From NCBI GenBank assembly GCA_019914945.1, contig CM034099.1:22470704-22534703 (forward strand): 64,000 nucleotides of DNA, given 5' to 3'. The notes under the pieces are model-generated. The model did no database searches. It saw only the letters and a list, made by a program, of their open reading frames with translations, and had not been told where the DNA came from. Positions 37,601 through 49,330 of this stretch are shown piece after piece. Numbering within the stretch: position 1 is the first letter of the stretch; each line of letters starts with the position of its first letter. The DNA is from Typha latifolia (lineage: Eukaryota; Streptophyta; Magnoliopsida; Poales; Typhaceae). Made by a program: the position numbers and the translations under genes.

Positions 37601-38290
37601 TCATAAAGAGTCGAAAGTTCAAGACAATAGCATATCTGGTGGCTAATATTCTCTTGAACTGCTTCAGACCTTTTACATGCCAAGGAAACTGATGATTTGA
37701 ATTACTACAATTCATTCTCGTTTTCTCATTGGGTATATTTTCCAGACTCTCAATGTACAAATCCAGGTGCTTGAATTTCGATATTTATTTTCTTTTGGGA
37801 CTTTACATGCCATTCACCATATTTACCAGAAAAAGACTAGTTTCAATACTTTTCACCATAAGTACAGCAAATAGCATGCCTCGACAAGAAAAAGCATGTC
37901 GTTTTCATATAACAACTGTAAATAATCAAATTTCCTCTCAAAAGTTTATGCTCTGCTCCTGCAATTCCCCTAATTCCCCATCTGATTCAACTAATACCGA
38001 TTCTTTAATGCATTCTCGTCAAATCATAACCGATGACACAATTTCAAATTTGATTTCAATAAAGCAGCTAAATAGAATCACCACACCAGACTACAATCAA
38101 AAGATCTATTAATATGCCAACTAGATCGAGTAAGTCTACAAGCTCCAAAACAAACACGCTAAATCGAGCTGCTTCCGTTGGACAAATCCAAGATTTCATA
38201 CAACCGAGATCAAGAATCGCATAATTTGGGTGACACGAAGGGAAGGATCGGATCTTACCTCAGCCGCGTGCCGGAGGAGAAGGGATTCAT
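22606..38290 (-). CDS. AP1G: AP-1 complex gamma-adaptin, complete, 19 coding exons
   Basis: This is the large subunit of the AP-1 clathrin adaptor, which sorts cargo at the trans-Golgi network/early endosome. Exons from the 5' end: 38290-38259, 36710-36408, 36274-36133, 34332-34159, 33956-33777, 33706-33552, 33181-33091, 31717-31554, 29998-29944, 29120-28998, 28909-28814, 28317-28190, 26522-26418, 26316-26039, 25568-25467, 25368-25282, 25197-25022, 23608-23504, 22701-22606. They sum to 2592 nt, or 863 residues, the usual family length. The start is [18 protein letters not shown]. The trunk is alpha-solenoid ([38 protein letters not shown]). The hinge has repeated acidic Leu motifs ([18 protein letters not shown]). 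A gamma-ear domain follows ([18 protein letters not shown] to [11 protein letters not shown]). No frame break is seen, so it looks functional. Intron 1 is 1.5 kb and separates the first 11 codons from the rest. Confidence 0.97.
26665..27570. repeat. About 102-bp imperfect tandem duplication, second unit split by a solo LTR
   Basis: Unit 1 starts near 26666 (ATGTCTAAATATGGAAGAGC) and unit 2 near 26768 (ATGGTCTAAATATAGAAGAGC). Unit 1 continues AGAAACAGTAGCAATATTC. Unit 2 reads AGAAACA, is interrupted at 26832, and resumes AAACAGTAGCGATATTC at 27529. It lies in intron 12 of the gamma-adaptin gene. Confidence 0.85.
26832..27528 (-). mobile_element. Solo LTR in gamma-adaptin intron
   Basis: About 697 bp read on the minus strand as an LTR. 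The last roughly 170 bp (TCCCGTTCTGACTTTCCTCC through TTTTCATAATTTTCTTACGT to the terminus) are clearly related to the LTR at 56.01-56.57 kb. Flanking AAACA (26827-26831 and 27529-27533) is a 5-bp target-site duplication. The undisturbed neighbouring tandem unit has AGAAACAGTAGC with a single AAACA, giving an empty-site control. No internal retroelement sequence remains. It is in the same orientation as the host gene. Confidence 0.8.
30979..31112 (-). mobile_element. SINE remnant (Au-SINE-like) in gamma-adaptin intron
   Basis: Reading the minus strand gives, in order, a degenerate GTGACT...GAA box-B side, GGATAAGACCACAGGC, a GACCCTACGTAGGTGGAAC stretch, and CTTGTGCATCCAGACAAC followed by a T-run. 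This order resembles the widespread plant Au SINE: box B, GGTAAGGCTGCGTAC, GACCC..., GAGCTT-GTGCACCGGG, short T tail. Lies in intron 8. Matching is from memory of the family pattern. Confidence 0.5.
34384..34527. repeat. Perfect 72-bp tandem duplication in gamma-adaptin intron 3
   Basis: Units 34384-34455 and 34456-34527 are identical, each starting GCATGCAGTATAAATTATC. No mismatch was seen, so the event is recent. Confidence 0.95.
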
Positions 38291-40031
38291 GGCTAAATCC
38301 GTGGCGAAGTCTCCCGCGAATCTCTTCAGCTCCCGATCGGACGACGAAGGAGGAAAACCCTAGGTCGCGGGAGGGAGGACCGCGACGCGAGATGCGAGAT
38401 GCGAGATCCGAGTGAGAGACTAGAGAGATCTGAGAGGAGAGAGAAAAATAGAAGGCAGCGAGGTTGGATCTGAAGAAGAGAGAGTGGAGAGAACGGTAAT
38501 ATTTGGGCGTCTTCCCGTCGTTTTTGTTTTTTGTTTGTTTTTATTTATTTATTTCTCTTAATATGATGGGATTTAGATTAAGATTTAACGCATTACGATC
38601 GGTAAATATATTATATATGTAATATGTAGCCTCCTCCCAGTTTGCAACTGCGGTGTGACGTCACCTGAAGCCAATCCAGACTCGTTAGGCTTGAACCGGA
38701 TCGGATCGGATCGGACACAATTCTAATGTGGAACGTAGCGATTGAATTCGAGTCGGATCATCTCCGGAACCAATAACTAATTGGGTACAATCTTAGAACC
38801 CGATTTCAACGGTGACAACAGTACGAGTATAATATATAAAGTGAGTTGATAATTATCAGAAAAAATTATATTTTTTTTACTATAAGCTTTCATTTATATC
38901 ACTTTAACCTCGTATAATTATATTTTAAATTAAACTATTATTTTTTTAATTATATTTTATCACTTATTAGAGGAACATTATAGACAGTTGGACAAACTTG
39001 TTAACATATTTAAAGAATATTAATTAAGTAATGTTAGAGGAACATTGTTTCAGTTCTGATGCTTAAGATGGTAACTTCTGTCAATTAAAAATCTCAGTAA
39101 AGCAATAACATTTTTGCTGCTTCAGATTCATGAATCTTTCTTTTTTTTCACCTTATTTTTTAATTTCAAGTAAATTTGAGGCAGCTTACTTCAAATCTTT
39201 ATTGAGAATGGGGCCAAAATGGTTGGAATTTTTGGAATGGATCTCTACATCTTTAAAGTGACAAAATCATCACAGTATGATCAGATCAACCCAGTCGTGG
39301 CTCAGTTTTTTTTTTAAGAAGGTATTTTTAATAACATTTTCAAATATTAAAATACAAAACATGGGAAGTTATCAGACACTACACAGTAGTTAAGCAGGCC
39401 CAGGCCCAGGCCCATCGTTGACTTGTCATCTCACACCAAAACCAAACCAATTAATAGTGTCCACTACGGCCACAATTTTTTTTTGTTTTTATGAGTGAGC
39501 CCGAAGACTAGACATGAGTTAGATAAAATGCCAATCATCCTTAGATACAGAGTTACTTAGGTTTCACTAAGTTTTTAATTATCTTATCTAGGTTTCAAGC
39601 AACATCTGTCGTCAAATATTATCCAGACCTATTTTAAGTCATTATGCTGCCGAGTTATTTCTCTAAGCTAATTTTACTATCGAACTATCAACTGAATCAA
39701 ACGAAATTATCGATCCACTAAATAATTTTTTTATAATATTATTACACTAAATAATTTTTTATAATATTATTTAAGATTAAAGTTGAATTTACAACCTTTT
39801 TTTTATTATAGAAAAGATACCTGCCAAACTCTAGCGGACTTAGAGTTGGTTGGTACCGAGCACAACGCTATATGCACTTGATTTTGTACCAAAAGAGTAA
39901 ACCCAACTCAGCCACTCCACTACTACTCTATGCTGCTTTCCCTTTCGCCGAGCACTCCCAACTCTCGAGCTCTCCTCCTCCTCTTCCTCCATCCTCCACT
40001 GAAAACCTCCTTCCAAATTACTTCTCGAGCC
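38291..40031. other. Divergent intergenic region between gamma-adaptin and NHL gene
   Basis: The two genes are transcribed away from each other across 1.7 kb. The left 200 bp (GC- and GA-rich, to about 38.5 kb) are presumed gamma-adaptin leader. The centre is AT-rich and holds GGATC repeats (38699-38714), GGCCCA repeats near 39397-39413, and a roughly 30-bp direct repeat near 39716-39775. No gene is seen. Confidence 0.5.
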
Positions 40032-42341
40032 ATGCACTCTCTCATGCTCCTCCTTCCCCTAGCATTAACCCTAATCTCAGGTACCCAAGCTAAACCCTAG
40101 CCGTTTCGAACTCATGTCTATGCACCACTAATTACTCTTTCCCCTTCGCAGCGTCGTCGGACTTGATCTTGGAAGAAGGCTACGTCGTCTCCACCGTCGT
40201 TGATTTCAACAAGCTATCTTCCTCCGCCGCCGGTGCCGGCGTCAACCCCTTCTCCCTCCTCCCTCGGCCGCGATCCCAAGACCTCCTTCTCCTCGATTCC
40301 TCTGGCTCTGCCTTCTACTCGCTTCCTCTTCCTCTTTCGCAAGATAAGGAAGGCGAGATCAGGAAATTCTCTGGCAAGGGCGTCTCGGGTTTCTCGGATG
40401 GGGATCCGGCGGTTGCGATGTTCGACCGGCCTCGGAGCTTCGCGATCGATGCGGTGGATAATGTCTACGTCGCTGATCGGAACAACCACGCCATTCGAAA
40501 GATTAGCAAATCAGGTAATGCTCTTATTAGCTCATGCAAGATGCATTACATCGTGGTAAAAATAGGGTCAAATGATAGATTTACTAACAATAACATATTC
40601 TGCAATGAGTAATCAGCTAAGCATTATATTTACGGATAAGTGGGAAAATGGATTCTACTTTTCTACATCAACAATATTCCTGTCTATAGCTATATTTATG
40701 GATCAGAGGGTGTTCACTTTTATCTAATTGCTAGTTTCTCATTTTGAACATCCCTGTATCTTAGGTGTTACAACCACTATTGCCGGAGGGTACTTGGGGA
40801 GAACAGGTAAAGTTGATGGGCCTGCTCAGAATGCATCGTTTTCAAGCGATTTTGAGCTTGTTTATGTTCCCAAATCATGTGCATTACTGATCACTGATCG
40901 AGGAAATAGATTGATCCGACAAGTTGATTTAAAACCAAAAGACTGCACGCAAGAATCACGCTCAGGTAAGTAAGCTTGTTTCAATAATCAATAGCTCCCT
41001 GATTATGGGCAGTTGCTGTGGCTGCTAATAGTGAGAGAAACTTTTGGAATTAACTTATTTATTGTTGATTTAATTCTTTATTGCCTGTCCAATCTTTAAT
41101 CTGGTTTCAGAGAAATGATGTTTAAAGCTTTGATGAAATGATGTTTAAAGATTTAATTCTTTATTGCCTGTCCAATCTTTAATCTGGTTTCAGAGAAATG
41201 ATGTTTAAAGCTTTGATGAACACATGAATTATCCATTGTTATTACCTACTTACTTACTGGTATTCTATGCTTTTAACTGTAGAAGGTACATTCTTGCTCT
41301 TCTGAGACTTATTATATGTGACAGCTTGAAGGAGCTGCTCAACGAACTAGGATTTGAGTGCTTATGTACATCTCACACAATCAACATAGAATTCTTTATC
41401 TATACCCATACTTTCTTTACTTGCCGGAAAGGAAAAAAGCTTCTTTTGGTAGTCGCTGCCTGGCTGGTTGCCTCCAGTCTGATAATTTCATCTATGTGAC
41501 CTTTAAGACATGATTTAACCGACCCTCCAAATTTGTTGCTGCTGGATTCTTATTTAACCACATAATGCTTTTATTTTTGGTAACTATAATTTGTAAACGT
41601 TCTCCATCTTTGACCTTCAGGGTTGGGAGTAACTTTTGTATCTGCCATTGCAATAATGTGTGCTATATTCGGCTTAGTTATTGGGTTTATAGCTCGGCCA
41701 TTTTTAACCTTTCATGTAAGTGCTACACTCTTCTCAATTTGATACCATACAAATTAGCACCTGGCGCTTAATATGAATTTTTTCACATGTAGACAGGAAG
41801 TCTACAACAACCACTGTGTCAGCAAGACATGGAAGCACTACCAAACCAATCTGGGGCGAGTAGTTCTGATGACTTTCTTCGGCGTCAAAAGCGGAGTTGC
41901 TAACTCCACACTTTATGCCATCTTATTTAAGCTTGTAAAATCAAGTCTCGGTTATCTTTCTGTTGTGTTTTCTAGTGTTAGGCTTGGAAGACACGTTTGG
42001 TGCAAGGGGACTGTTTCTTTGCTTGATTCAGATGTGAAAACCCACGTTAATTATATCCTGAAAAGCAACCTATTTCTGCTGATCTCCTGAAGGATATGAT
42101 CAGTTTTGATGAAGGCATTGATGCACTGGAGGTTAGCTCTGTGGAACAAAGTGGGGTGATGGATGCTTCACACGGCAACACTATGAAGATAGATCATATG
42201 ATAAGAACCAACATGTTAGGATTTGCATACCAAGCCAATCGGCAAAGCTCAACTGAAGATTCCAACATCAGCAGTCCAGGCCTAGTCAGGAGGAGGACTT
42301 ATGAAGCTGAGGGCGATGAGCTTAAAAATTTCCCTTCTTAG
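40032..42341 (+). CDS. NHL-repeat membrane protein, with apparent 3' frameshift
   Basis: Exons 40032-40080, 40152-40514, 40765-40965, 41621-41715 and 41797 onward join in frame. The first encodes a signal peptide (MHSLMLLLPLALTLIS). The product has a short plant NHL (beta-propeller-type) region: FDRPRSFAIDAVDNVYVADR with NHAIRKIS, and FSSDFELVYVPKSCALLITD with RGNRLIRQVDL. A membrane segment (VSAIAIMCAIFGLVIGFIA) and a C-terminal tail beginning EVYNNHCVSKTWKHYQ follow. In frame the protein ends at 42090 (333 residues). A family-like continuation, PEKQPISADLLKDMISFDEG to 42341, lies in another frame starting about 42057. One base appears to be missing between about 42036 and 42057. Either the reference has a one-base error or this copy has a truncated tail. 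The biochemical role of the family is not established. Confidence 0.85.
41067..41220. repeat. 83-bp tandem duplication in NHL intron 3
   Basis: The unit starting GATTTAATTCTTTATTGCC at 41067 recurs at 41150. The first 71 bp of the second unit match the first exactly as read. Confidence 0.9.
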
Positions 42342-43212
42342 ATTGGAAGTTTACATATGGAACAATTGGTTTATATGCTGTATGCTGTATATAAGGATAG
42401 AAGGTTGTGCTACTTGTACAGTTTATCAATGTTTATGCCTTCCAATTTGCACCATCCAATTCGTTTTATTTGCTTTCTTTCTCTTGTCCACGCCAACCAA
42501 TTCATCAGGACAAACAAACTGGATAAGCGACTCAAAACGCTTTGATATGGTCGGGTACTCAACAATAGGCTCTATAACTTTACTGTCAATCACAAGCTTG
42601 ATTTGGCACGTAGTAGAGAACTTCCCTGGGACAACCTTCTGAAGGAAATTTTGGTTGCATGATGTCAAAACCAGACTATGTCGCTTCATTTATTGTGAGG
42701 CATAGTGCAAAGTTGCAAACCGCAAGTTACTATCAGATTACATTCCAGAAAAAAAATTAGCAGCAAAGAAATAAAATCCTTCTGGTCCCGGATAGGGGAC
42801 GATGAAGTTTCCACACGATTTGGAAAAATAAACTCATATATACAAAGTACAAGTGATCAAAAGTAACAGATAGAAGCAAAAATCAAATGAGAACATATCT
42901 CCATTAAGTGAAATGTTAGGTAAAAAGCCAATCTATCTATAAAGAAACCAACATCTATACAAAACAATGGTGACCGTGGCATCCCGGGTTCCAATATGAC
43001 TTCTCCTTTTGTACCAAAATTGCATACAAAATGCATAAGTCGTGTTGACGTCAGAGGTGGCAAAGCTACTGTTTGGGTCGTTGAAGCAGATGATTGATGC
43101 TGGCTAAAAGGAGCAGAAAAAGAGACCCCAAGATTCACATCTAATGAATGAGAATAGTTGCAACCATCAGAATATACAGGTTTCATCACCACTTAACCAA
43201 ACAACAGCACAA
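42342..43212. other. Convergent 3' flanks of NHL and TPS genes
   Basis: The two genes converge here. No further gene was accepted. Presumed 3' UTRs occupy both sides. Confidence 0.5.
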
Positions 43213-45996
43213 TCAAATGACCACATCAAGCGGCACTTTGAAGGTAACACGACTGCCGGCGATCTTATCATTATAAGTCGAAATGGCAGCAATACCTTCC
43301 AATAGTCTGATCACTTCACTGGTATCATCTACATAGTACTTGGCCTTGCTCGGTTTCTGTCCAACTGTGCATGCAAAGACTTCAGGCGCTACAGGAAGTA
43401 GGCTACTGGATGCAGCATTATTAATGATTTCAAACATGTCCTCATCAGATCGATCATCACCAATGCACATCAAAAAATCTGGGGGTTTCTGATAATTGAC
43501 CAATCTACCAATGAGCTTTTCAACAGTCAGTCCCTTACTAGCTCCCTGTGTAAACATTTACTTGTTAGCTGCAACCATAGCAACACGATAGAGACGGCAA
43601 AGTGGGCCAAACTTGGTTCCACAGAAGATAGGTAGTGCATACCTGAGGTTTCACTTCCACAATATGCTGACCCCGTTTCACCACAACAGGTTCATTCGCA
43701 AGCACACTCTCAAGATGATCCAGTAGCTCCTTGGCTTGGCAGGAACCAAAGTCCTGGTCAGCATACTGATGATGCCATACTAGAGCACTCTCCTTGGCTT
43801 CTATAAAGGAACCATCCGTTGTCTCAGTATATAATGTCATAACAGGTTCAGCAATCTTCTTCCACTCAGAGTCGAGAATCACTGAACTAGTCTCCCATTC
43901 AGATGCTTTACTCCATCTATGGAGAAAATAAAGCAATTCATCAAACAAGTCTGAAGAAATTGCTAAGATGGTCAGATGAAGAATGAAAAAAATAAATGCA
44001 AATCATACCTGATGAAATAACCATGTTCAGCCGCTATACCAAGCCTCTCGCATGAGGAAAACCACTCACTGAGAGAAGTCCGTCCTCTTCCACTGACAAT
44101 AAATACAGTGTTTTTCGGATCACTGCACAAGCTGTCAAGGATAGAAATGATTTCAGTGCTCGGGATTTTATTAATAGATGCTTCAGGCATGATGGTGCCA
44201 TCATAGTCCAGAAATATTGCCCTTCTGTTAGCTGTCTTATAAGAGCGAGCAATGTGATCCACGGACAACTTTCTAAAACCAGGAGAAAGGGCAATAATTC
44301 TAAAATTTAAACCAAACCCAATTGCCCAGCATCTTAGATTGTAATGATTCTTGCAAGCTCTCTCCAAATCTTGGGCAAAGCTGCGAGCCCAGTAAGCAAC
44401 ATGATGAGAGCTGACGTAGCGGTAATGTTTTTCATGGCGCATCTGCCTTTCAGATAGTGTTAGGTCAGTTGCTTTACATATAGCATCGGCCACGTCTTCA
44501 ACACTCCAAGGATTGACTCTAAAAGCTCCACTAAGAGACGGAGAGCAACCCACAAACTCAGACACTATAAGTGTGCTCGTGTGAGGAGAATCCTTATCAA
44601 GACCTCTACATTTATCTGTCTCCTCAGTTCCCTGCCTGCAAACTATGTAATTATATGGAACTAAGTTCATGCCATCCCTAACAGCATTTACAATGCAACA
44701 TTCAGCTGCCACATAGAAAGCAATCGTTTCATAGAAAGGTATAGGGTAGTCAATAAGGACAACTGGCTTGTAATCTGCAGCACCATAGTGAGCATTGATC
44801 CTTTCAGCTACAGAAATTGCTTCCTCACTTGCTTCCTTCACATCTTTCCCTGTGCTCCTCGCAGGATTGACAATTTGTACTAGTACTACTTTTCCTCTAA
44901 GCTTGGGATTCCTTTCCAATAGAAGCTCTAGTCCTAGCAACTTCAAACTGATGCCTTTGAAGATATCCATGTCATCTACGCCTAATATTAACATTTTTCC
45001 ATTAAATCTTTGCTCAATTTCTTGGACCTTGCTAACTGTGGCAGGTAATCTCAGGACAGATTCAAGTCGGCCTACGTGAACACCCACAGGGAGAATCTTG
45101 ATGCTGACTGTGCGACCAAAGTACTCAAGACCAATGTAGCCACGTTTTGACTCGTAATTGAGTCCCAACATTCTGCTACAACAAGAAAGGAAATGGCGGG
45201 CATAATCAAATGTCTGAAATCCAATTAAGTCTGCATTAAGCAATGACTTTAGGATTTCGTCCCTGACTGGCAGTGTCCTATAGATTTCTGAGGACGGAAA
45301 TGGACTGTGGAGAAAGAAACCTAACTTAACCCGGTTTAACCGTCTCCTTAGAAAAGTTGGAAGAAGCATGAGGTGATAATCATGAACCCACACATAGTCA
45401 TCATCAGATTTTATTGCCTCCATAACCTTGTCAGCAAATATTATATTTGCAGAAATATAAGCTTGAAATAAAGAGCGATCAAAGAGATCACCTTTGTCAA
45501 GGCAAATGGGAAGCATATAATGGAAGAGAGGCCATAATTGCTGCTTACAGAAGCCATGATAGAACTTCTTCTGAAGGTCAGGGTGGAGAAAAGTTGGTAT
45601 GCATCCATGTTCTTTCAGGAGCTTTTGAGCAACTTCTTCTTGCTCACCAGGATCTATATCAACCTTCAGACTTCCTACATACACGACTTCTGCGTCAGAA
45701 GAAAAGCCATCTACTAATTGCAGCAGAATTGAATCCTCATCCATAGTGAAGCACCATTGTCCAGTAGTTTGATCCTTTATGGAGATCAGTGGAAGAAAGT
45801 TGGCAACAATAACTTTCCGCTCCTTAAAAACTGACGTTGGACTAGTTAGATCCTCGTCACTGCTTGTATCTCTATCAAGATCAGATATAATGCCAGGAAC
45901 AGTCATCACACGAGGGAGTGATTTAACAACATGACGGAAGTCAATCACATCATCAGAACCCATATCATGGAGATTTGCGCAAGACTTTGAAAACAT
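43213..45996 (-). CDS. TPS6: Class II trehalose-6-phosphate synthase/phosphatase-like protein (TPS6 type)
   Basis: Three coding exons (45996-44009, 43916-43643, 43545-43213) give 864 residues, the classic class II TPS structure. The ATG at 45996 is chosen because MFSKSCANL matches the usual start. The segment LPRVMTVPGII, carrying the Thr region known as an SnRK1/14-3-3 site in some class II TPS, marks the TPS6 branch. A GT20 synthase-like domain spans about residues 60-545 (VWVHDYHLMLLPTFLRRR, FFLHSPFPSSEIYRTLP, VNAVRDGMNLVPYNYIVCRQG). A HAD phosphatase-like domain follows with its motifs intact: FLDYDGTIMPE near 593, FIVSGRGR, and CIGDDRSDEDMF near 781. Class II proteins usually lack measurable synthase activity and are thought to act in sugar signalling. 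Nothing here contradicts that. Confidence 0.96.
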
Positions 45997-48900
45997 GACT
46001 GCCAAAGTTTCTGGTTCTCAACAAGTCAGATTTTCAAACAAAAAAAAAAATCTGACTAACCCAGATGGTTTCTGAATGTCCTTTTATTTTTATTCCAAAT
46101 ATATCTGGTTGTATCTGAAATCCTGTTGAAGGCAGAGAAAAAAAGAAATGAGGAAACTGATATGTTAAGCACTATTGCTTACATGTAGATAGTGGAGTTC
46201 AACAAACAGTTAAATCTAGCTTTATAGCATGTCATGACTAGCAACATTGCCAAAAATACAAAAGCAAATGCATTCTTCAAGCAAGTGTTCCAGAAAGAAT
46301 GCGTGCAGTATCTTCATGTGATGACCAGTCATTGAATAATTAACTAAACATGTCCAAATCTACAACACTGAATACTTTTGGCATCATAAATAAAAAGAAA
46401 CCTTTAAGATCAATGATTCTGGATACAAAAATTGAAACAAAAAAAAGTCGCTACTTGACAAAAAACTTTGAAAGATAATTTATTTGTAATATAAAGATCA
46501 TAAATCACCCAATACAGGTAGAAATGCAAACTAAAATGTAGGGGAGATCAATAAGAAATTATATTTGATAATAAATGAAACAACAAAAGGAACTTCTGGA
46601 AAGTTAATGCTAATAAAAACAAACTTCTTTTTCTCTCTCCATTGATGAGAGTAATCATGAAACAGTTCAAAATTCAGACCTTCAATTAGTTGGATATATA
46701 GAGCTTCGGTAAGCACATGATGTACCAAAAGTGCATCATAAATCATCAAAGTTGTCCAGTTTTTTGGTCTGTATGTTCAGCCTACTTTGTTCTCCAATAA
46801 TATAATAATATAAATATATAAAAATTCCAATCCCAATGCACAAGCATCCCAACGGAACAGGGCTAGGGTTCAATTGTCCATCAATAATATGTACATATAT
46901 AAACATGAAACGCAAAAGTAACATATAGTGTTATCCCCTCTACAGCTAACATGAGATCCAAGTATAATAAAAAAATGTACTTGCACAAAAGATTCAGCTC
47001 ACTCCCCACTAAGAAATGAAGTAACATTTTACAAATAAAATGCATAGCTCAACCGTTCATTGTTGCTTATCGAACTTGCTACTCTTTTACGAAAACGAAA
47101 ATAAACTGGTCATCTCACACAAAATTAAATATGGAGTTTCAGATGAGAACAATTTATAAAGAAGAGCTTATAACATATAGCTAATTCTGACAAACAATGA
47201 GAAAAGTGTGCATACTATCTTTCTCCAATAAAAGTTATAGTTACCATACATCACAAGATGGCATACTTATAGCATATAGCTCATGCTGACAAACAATGAG
47301 GAATGTGTGCATACTATCTTTCTCCAATAAAAGTTATAGTTACCATACATCACAAGACGGCACACTGATTGCATTTGCACAAAGTAGATTAAATATGAGA
47401 GCCATCATCTTCCTCATAATCAGGCAACATTTCTGCCTTTCTAGTATATTAGCGAACAAAAAGAAAAAATAGCTACTGTTTCAAAAAATTTCAAGTTAAG
47501 AAACTAGAATAAAAGAAATCAAAATGATGAACATTGAACTGTAATAGATGGATCACTAAATTTATTTATTTTTGGTTAGTCATGGACACATACAGGTTAT
47601 TAAGATTAGAAAATGCATATTCATGTGATACCACTAAGTAAAATAGCAAATTTTTTAATAGAAGTCTTGAACAAGTGCCTTTTCCATTAAAGAAATAGTG
47701 CTTGCCACTTGGCACTAGAACATGGTCAACAGGCATATAAGAAAGTAGGATCCAAAGATGCATTGCATTAAGGATCCCCTTGGTCAAAACAAGATATCTA
47801 ATATATATACTAGGTTGGTCTCCAAACGAGGCCACTTGGGTTGGGGAATGTACCAAACTGTGCTGAAAGTCAAAATACGTACTTTTGGGCAAAAGTTCCT
47901 ACAACATTTTCATGTAAAATTATTATTTCACAAAAAAAAAGAAATCCATGTTTAGAACATGTAAACCAGCAACCTATATCATAATCAAGCAACAAGAGAA
48001 AGAAAGTCTACTTTTCAGCATGTACGATTGAGTGATTGAATCAAGCAACACTATAGGATAAGACAAATTAGTCAATTGCATCCATATGCTAGCACGTCTA
48101 TATATGCTTGAAAATGCACAAGATTTGCATTTGTTATTAGAAGAATGCAGGTCAAAGCATTTTTTAACACTGCAAATATAAATCCTTACATTTTTTTTCG
48201 TTTTCCATTTTCATCTAATCTAGAACTTTCCACGGTAGCTCCATAGAATTTCAAAAGGCCCAGAGAAGAAAATACTCCCCTATATGATCACGGAAATGCA
48301 ATGGCCATGAAAACTACTGCGAATCCTTTTATCTGCCTCAACACAATCCTGTAGAAAATGTCCTTTTGACAAACTTAAGTAGCTTAAAGATCTCCATCAT
48401 ATCTCATGATCGATTAGAATCCCCCTTACTAATTTTTTTTTCTCGATTTGTCACAAAATCTCAATGATAGAACATATAAGAGCGATTGGTGATATATGAA
48501 CTCCAGCAACAAATCTCAAGACTCAAAAGTTGAAACAACAACTAAGAGCACCAGTGGAACTCGACCAGGAAACGCAGAACTTTCCTGAAATGTGGAAAGC
48601 AACAGGTCATGAACTAGATAATCCTAACCATTACTCGATCGTTAACAGAACTTTTGCGACACACTCCTTATCTATCATTATTCCCAGATAAAAAGAACTC
48701 AGACTGCCATTAATATCACCCCTAAATTACGTAAAATCTATCAACACTAATAACGGCATGTACGGTTGAATGACTAGAGCTAAAAAGAAATGGGAAAAGA
48801 AGAGAGATAAGGATCGAATCCTTTTTCCCGTCCGAGCTGTACACCATTTTCTACAAATAGAACCCCAAGAATCCCACAGACACCAAGAACCCACAAAAAT

Positions 48901-49330
48901 CTCGAACATATCCCTTAAATTTCCACGAAATCAACCAACAATTCCAAATGGAACGGGAAAAATGGCCTAAGGATCTCAAGAAGACTGCATGTGCGATTTA
49001 TAACAGAAACCATCATTTCAGGACCGAGAAAGCAAAGATTCTTTTTACTCGGTATTGTATCAAAGATTATCGAAAAAGCCCAAGAAGATTAACGATAAGA
49101 AGATCGATATAGAACGAGATGGTAGCGATAAAGCAGCAAGAAAAGGCCCTGAAATCGATCCCAAGGTCCAAAACGAGGATCACTTACCGAGTCGAGCAGC
49201 GATCGCCGCTTCTTGGAGGGAATTCGAAGAGGTTTCCGACGGATTAAATTTTGAAGAAATGTGCTGGTTTTCGGTTTCTCCTATCGCTCTCTTAATTTCT
49301 TCTATTTATGAGAAGAGAGAGAAAGAGACG
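45997..49330 (-). other. Probable TPS 5' leader with a 3.1-kb UTR intron
   Basis: A consensus donor (GACTCG|GTAAGTG) at 49188/49187 and an acceptor (TTCAACAG|G) at 46123/46122 would join a leader exon from about 49.33 kb to the start-codon exon. The would-be leader has no upstream ATG in either part. Long UTR introns are common in this family. The transcription start was not located. The interval contains no coding exon I can support. Confidence 0.5.
47167..47364. repeat. 99-bp tandem duplication in TPS leader intron
   Basis: Two units about 99 bp apart share GACAAACAATGAG, GTGTGCATACTATCTTTCTC and CATACATCACAAGA. A few substitutions separate them. Confidence 0.9.

Noticed and set aside
42034..42065. 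A roughly 32-nt GT-AG 'intron' that would repair the NHL frame
   Set aside because: Far below the minimum size of plant introns; a one-base indel is simpler.
42426..42689. 87-codon minus-strand frame between NHL and TPS genes
   Set aside because: Falls in the presumed 3' UTR of the NHL gene and shows no family resemblance.
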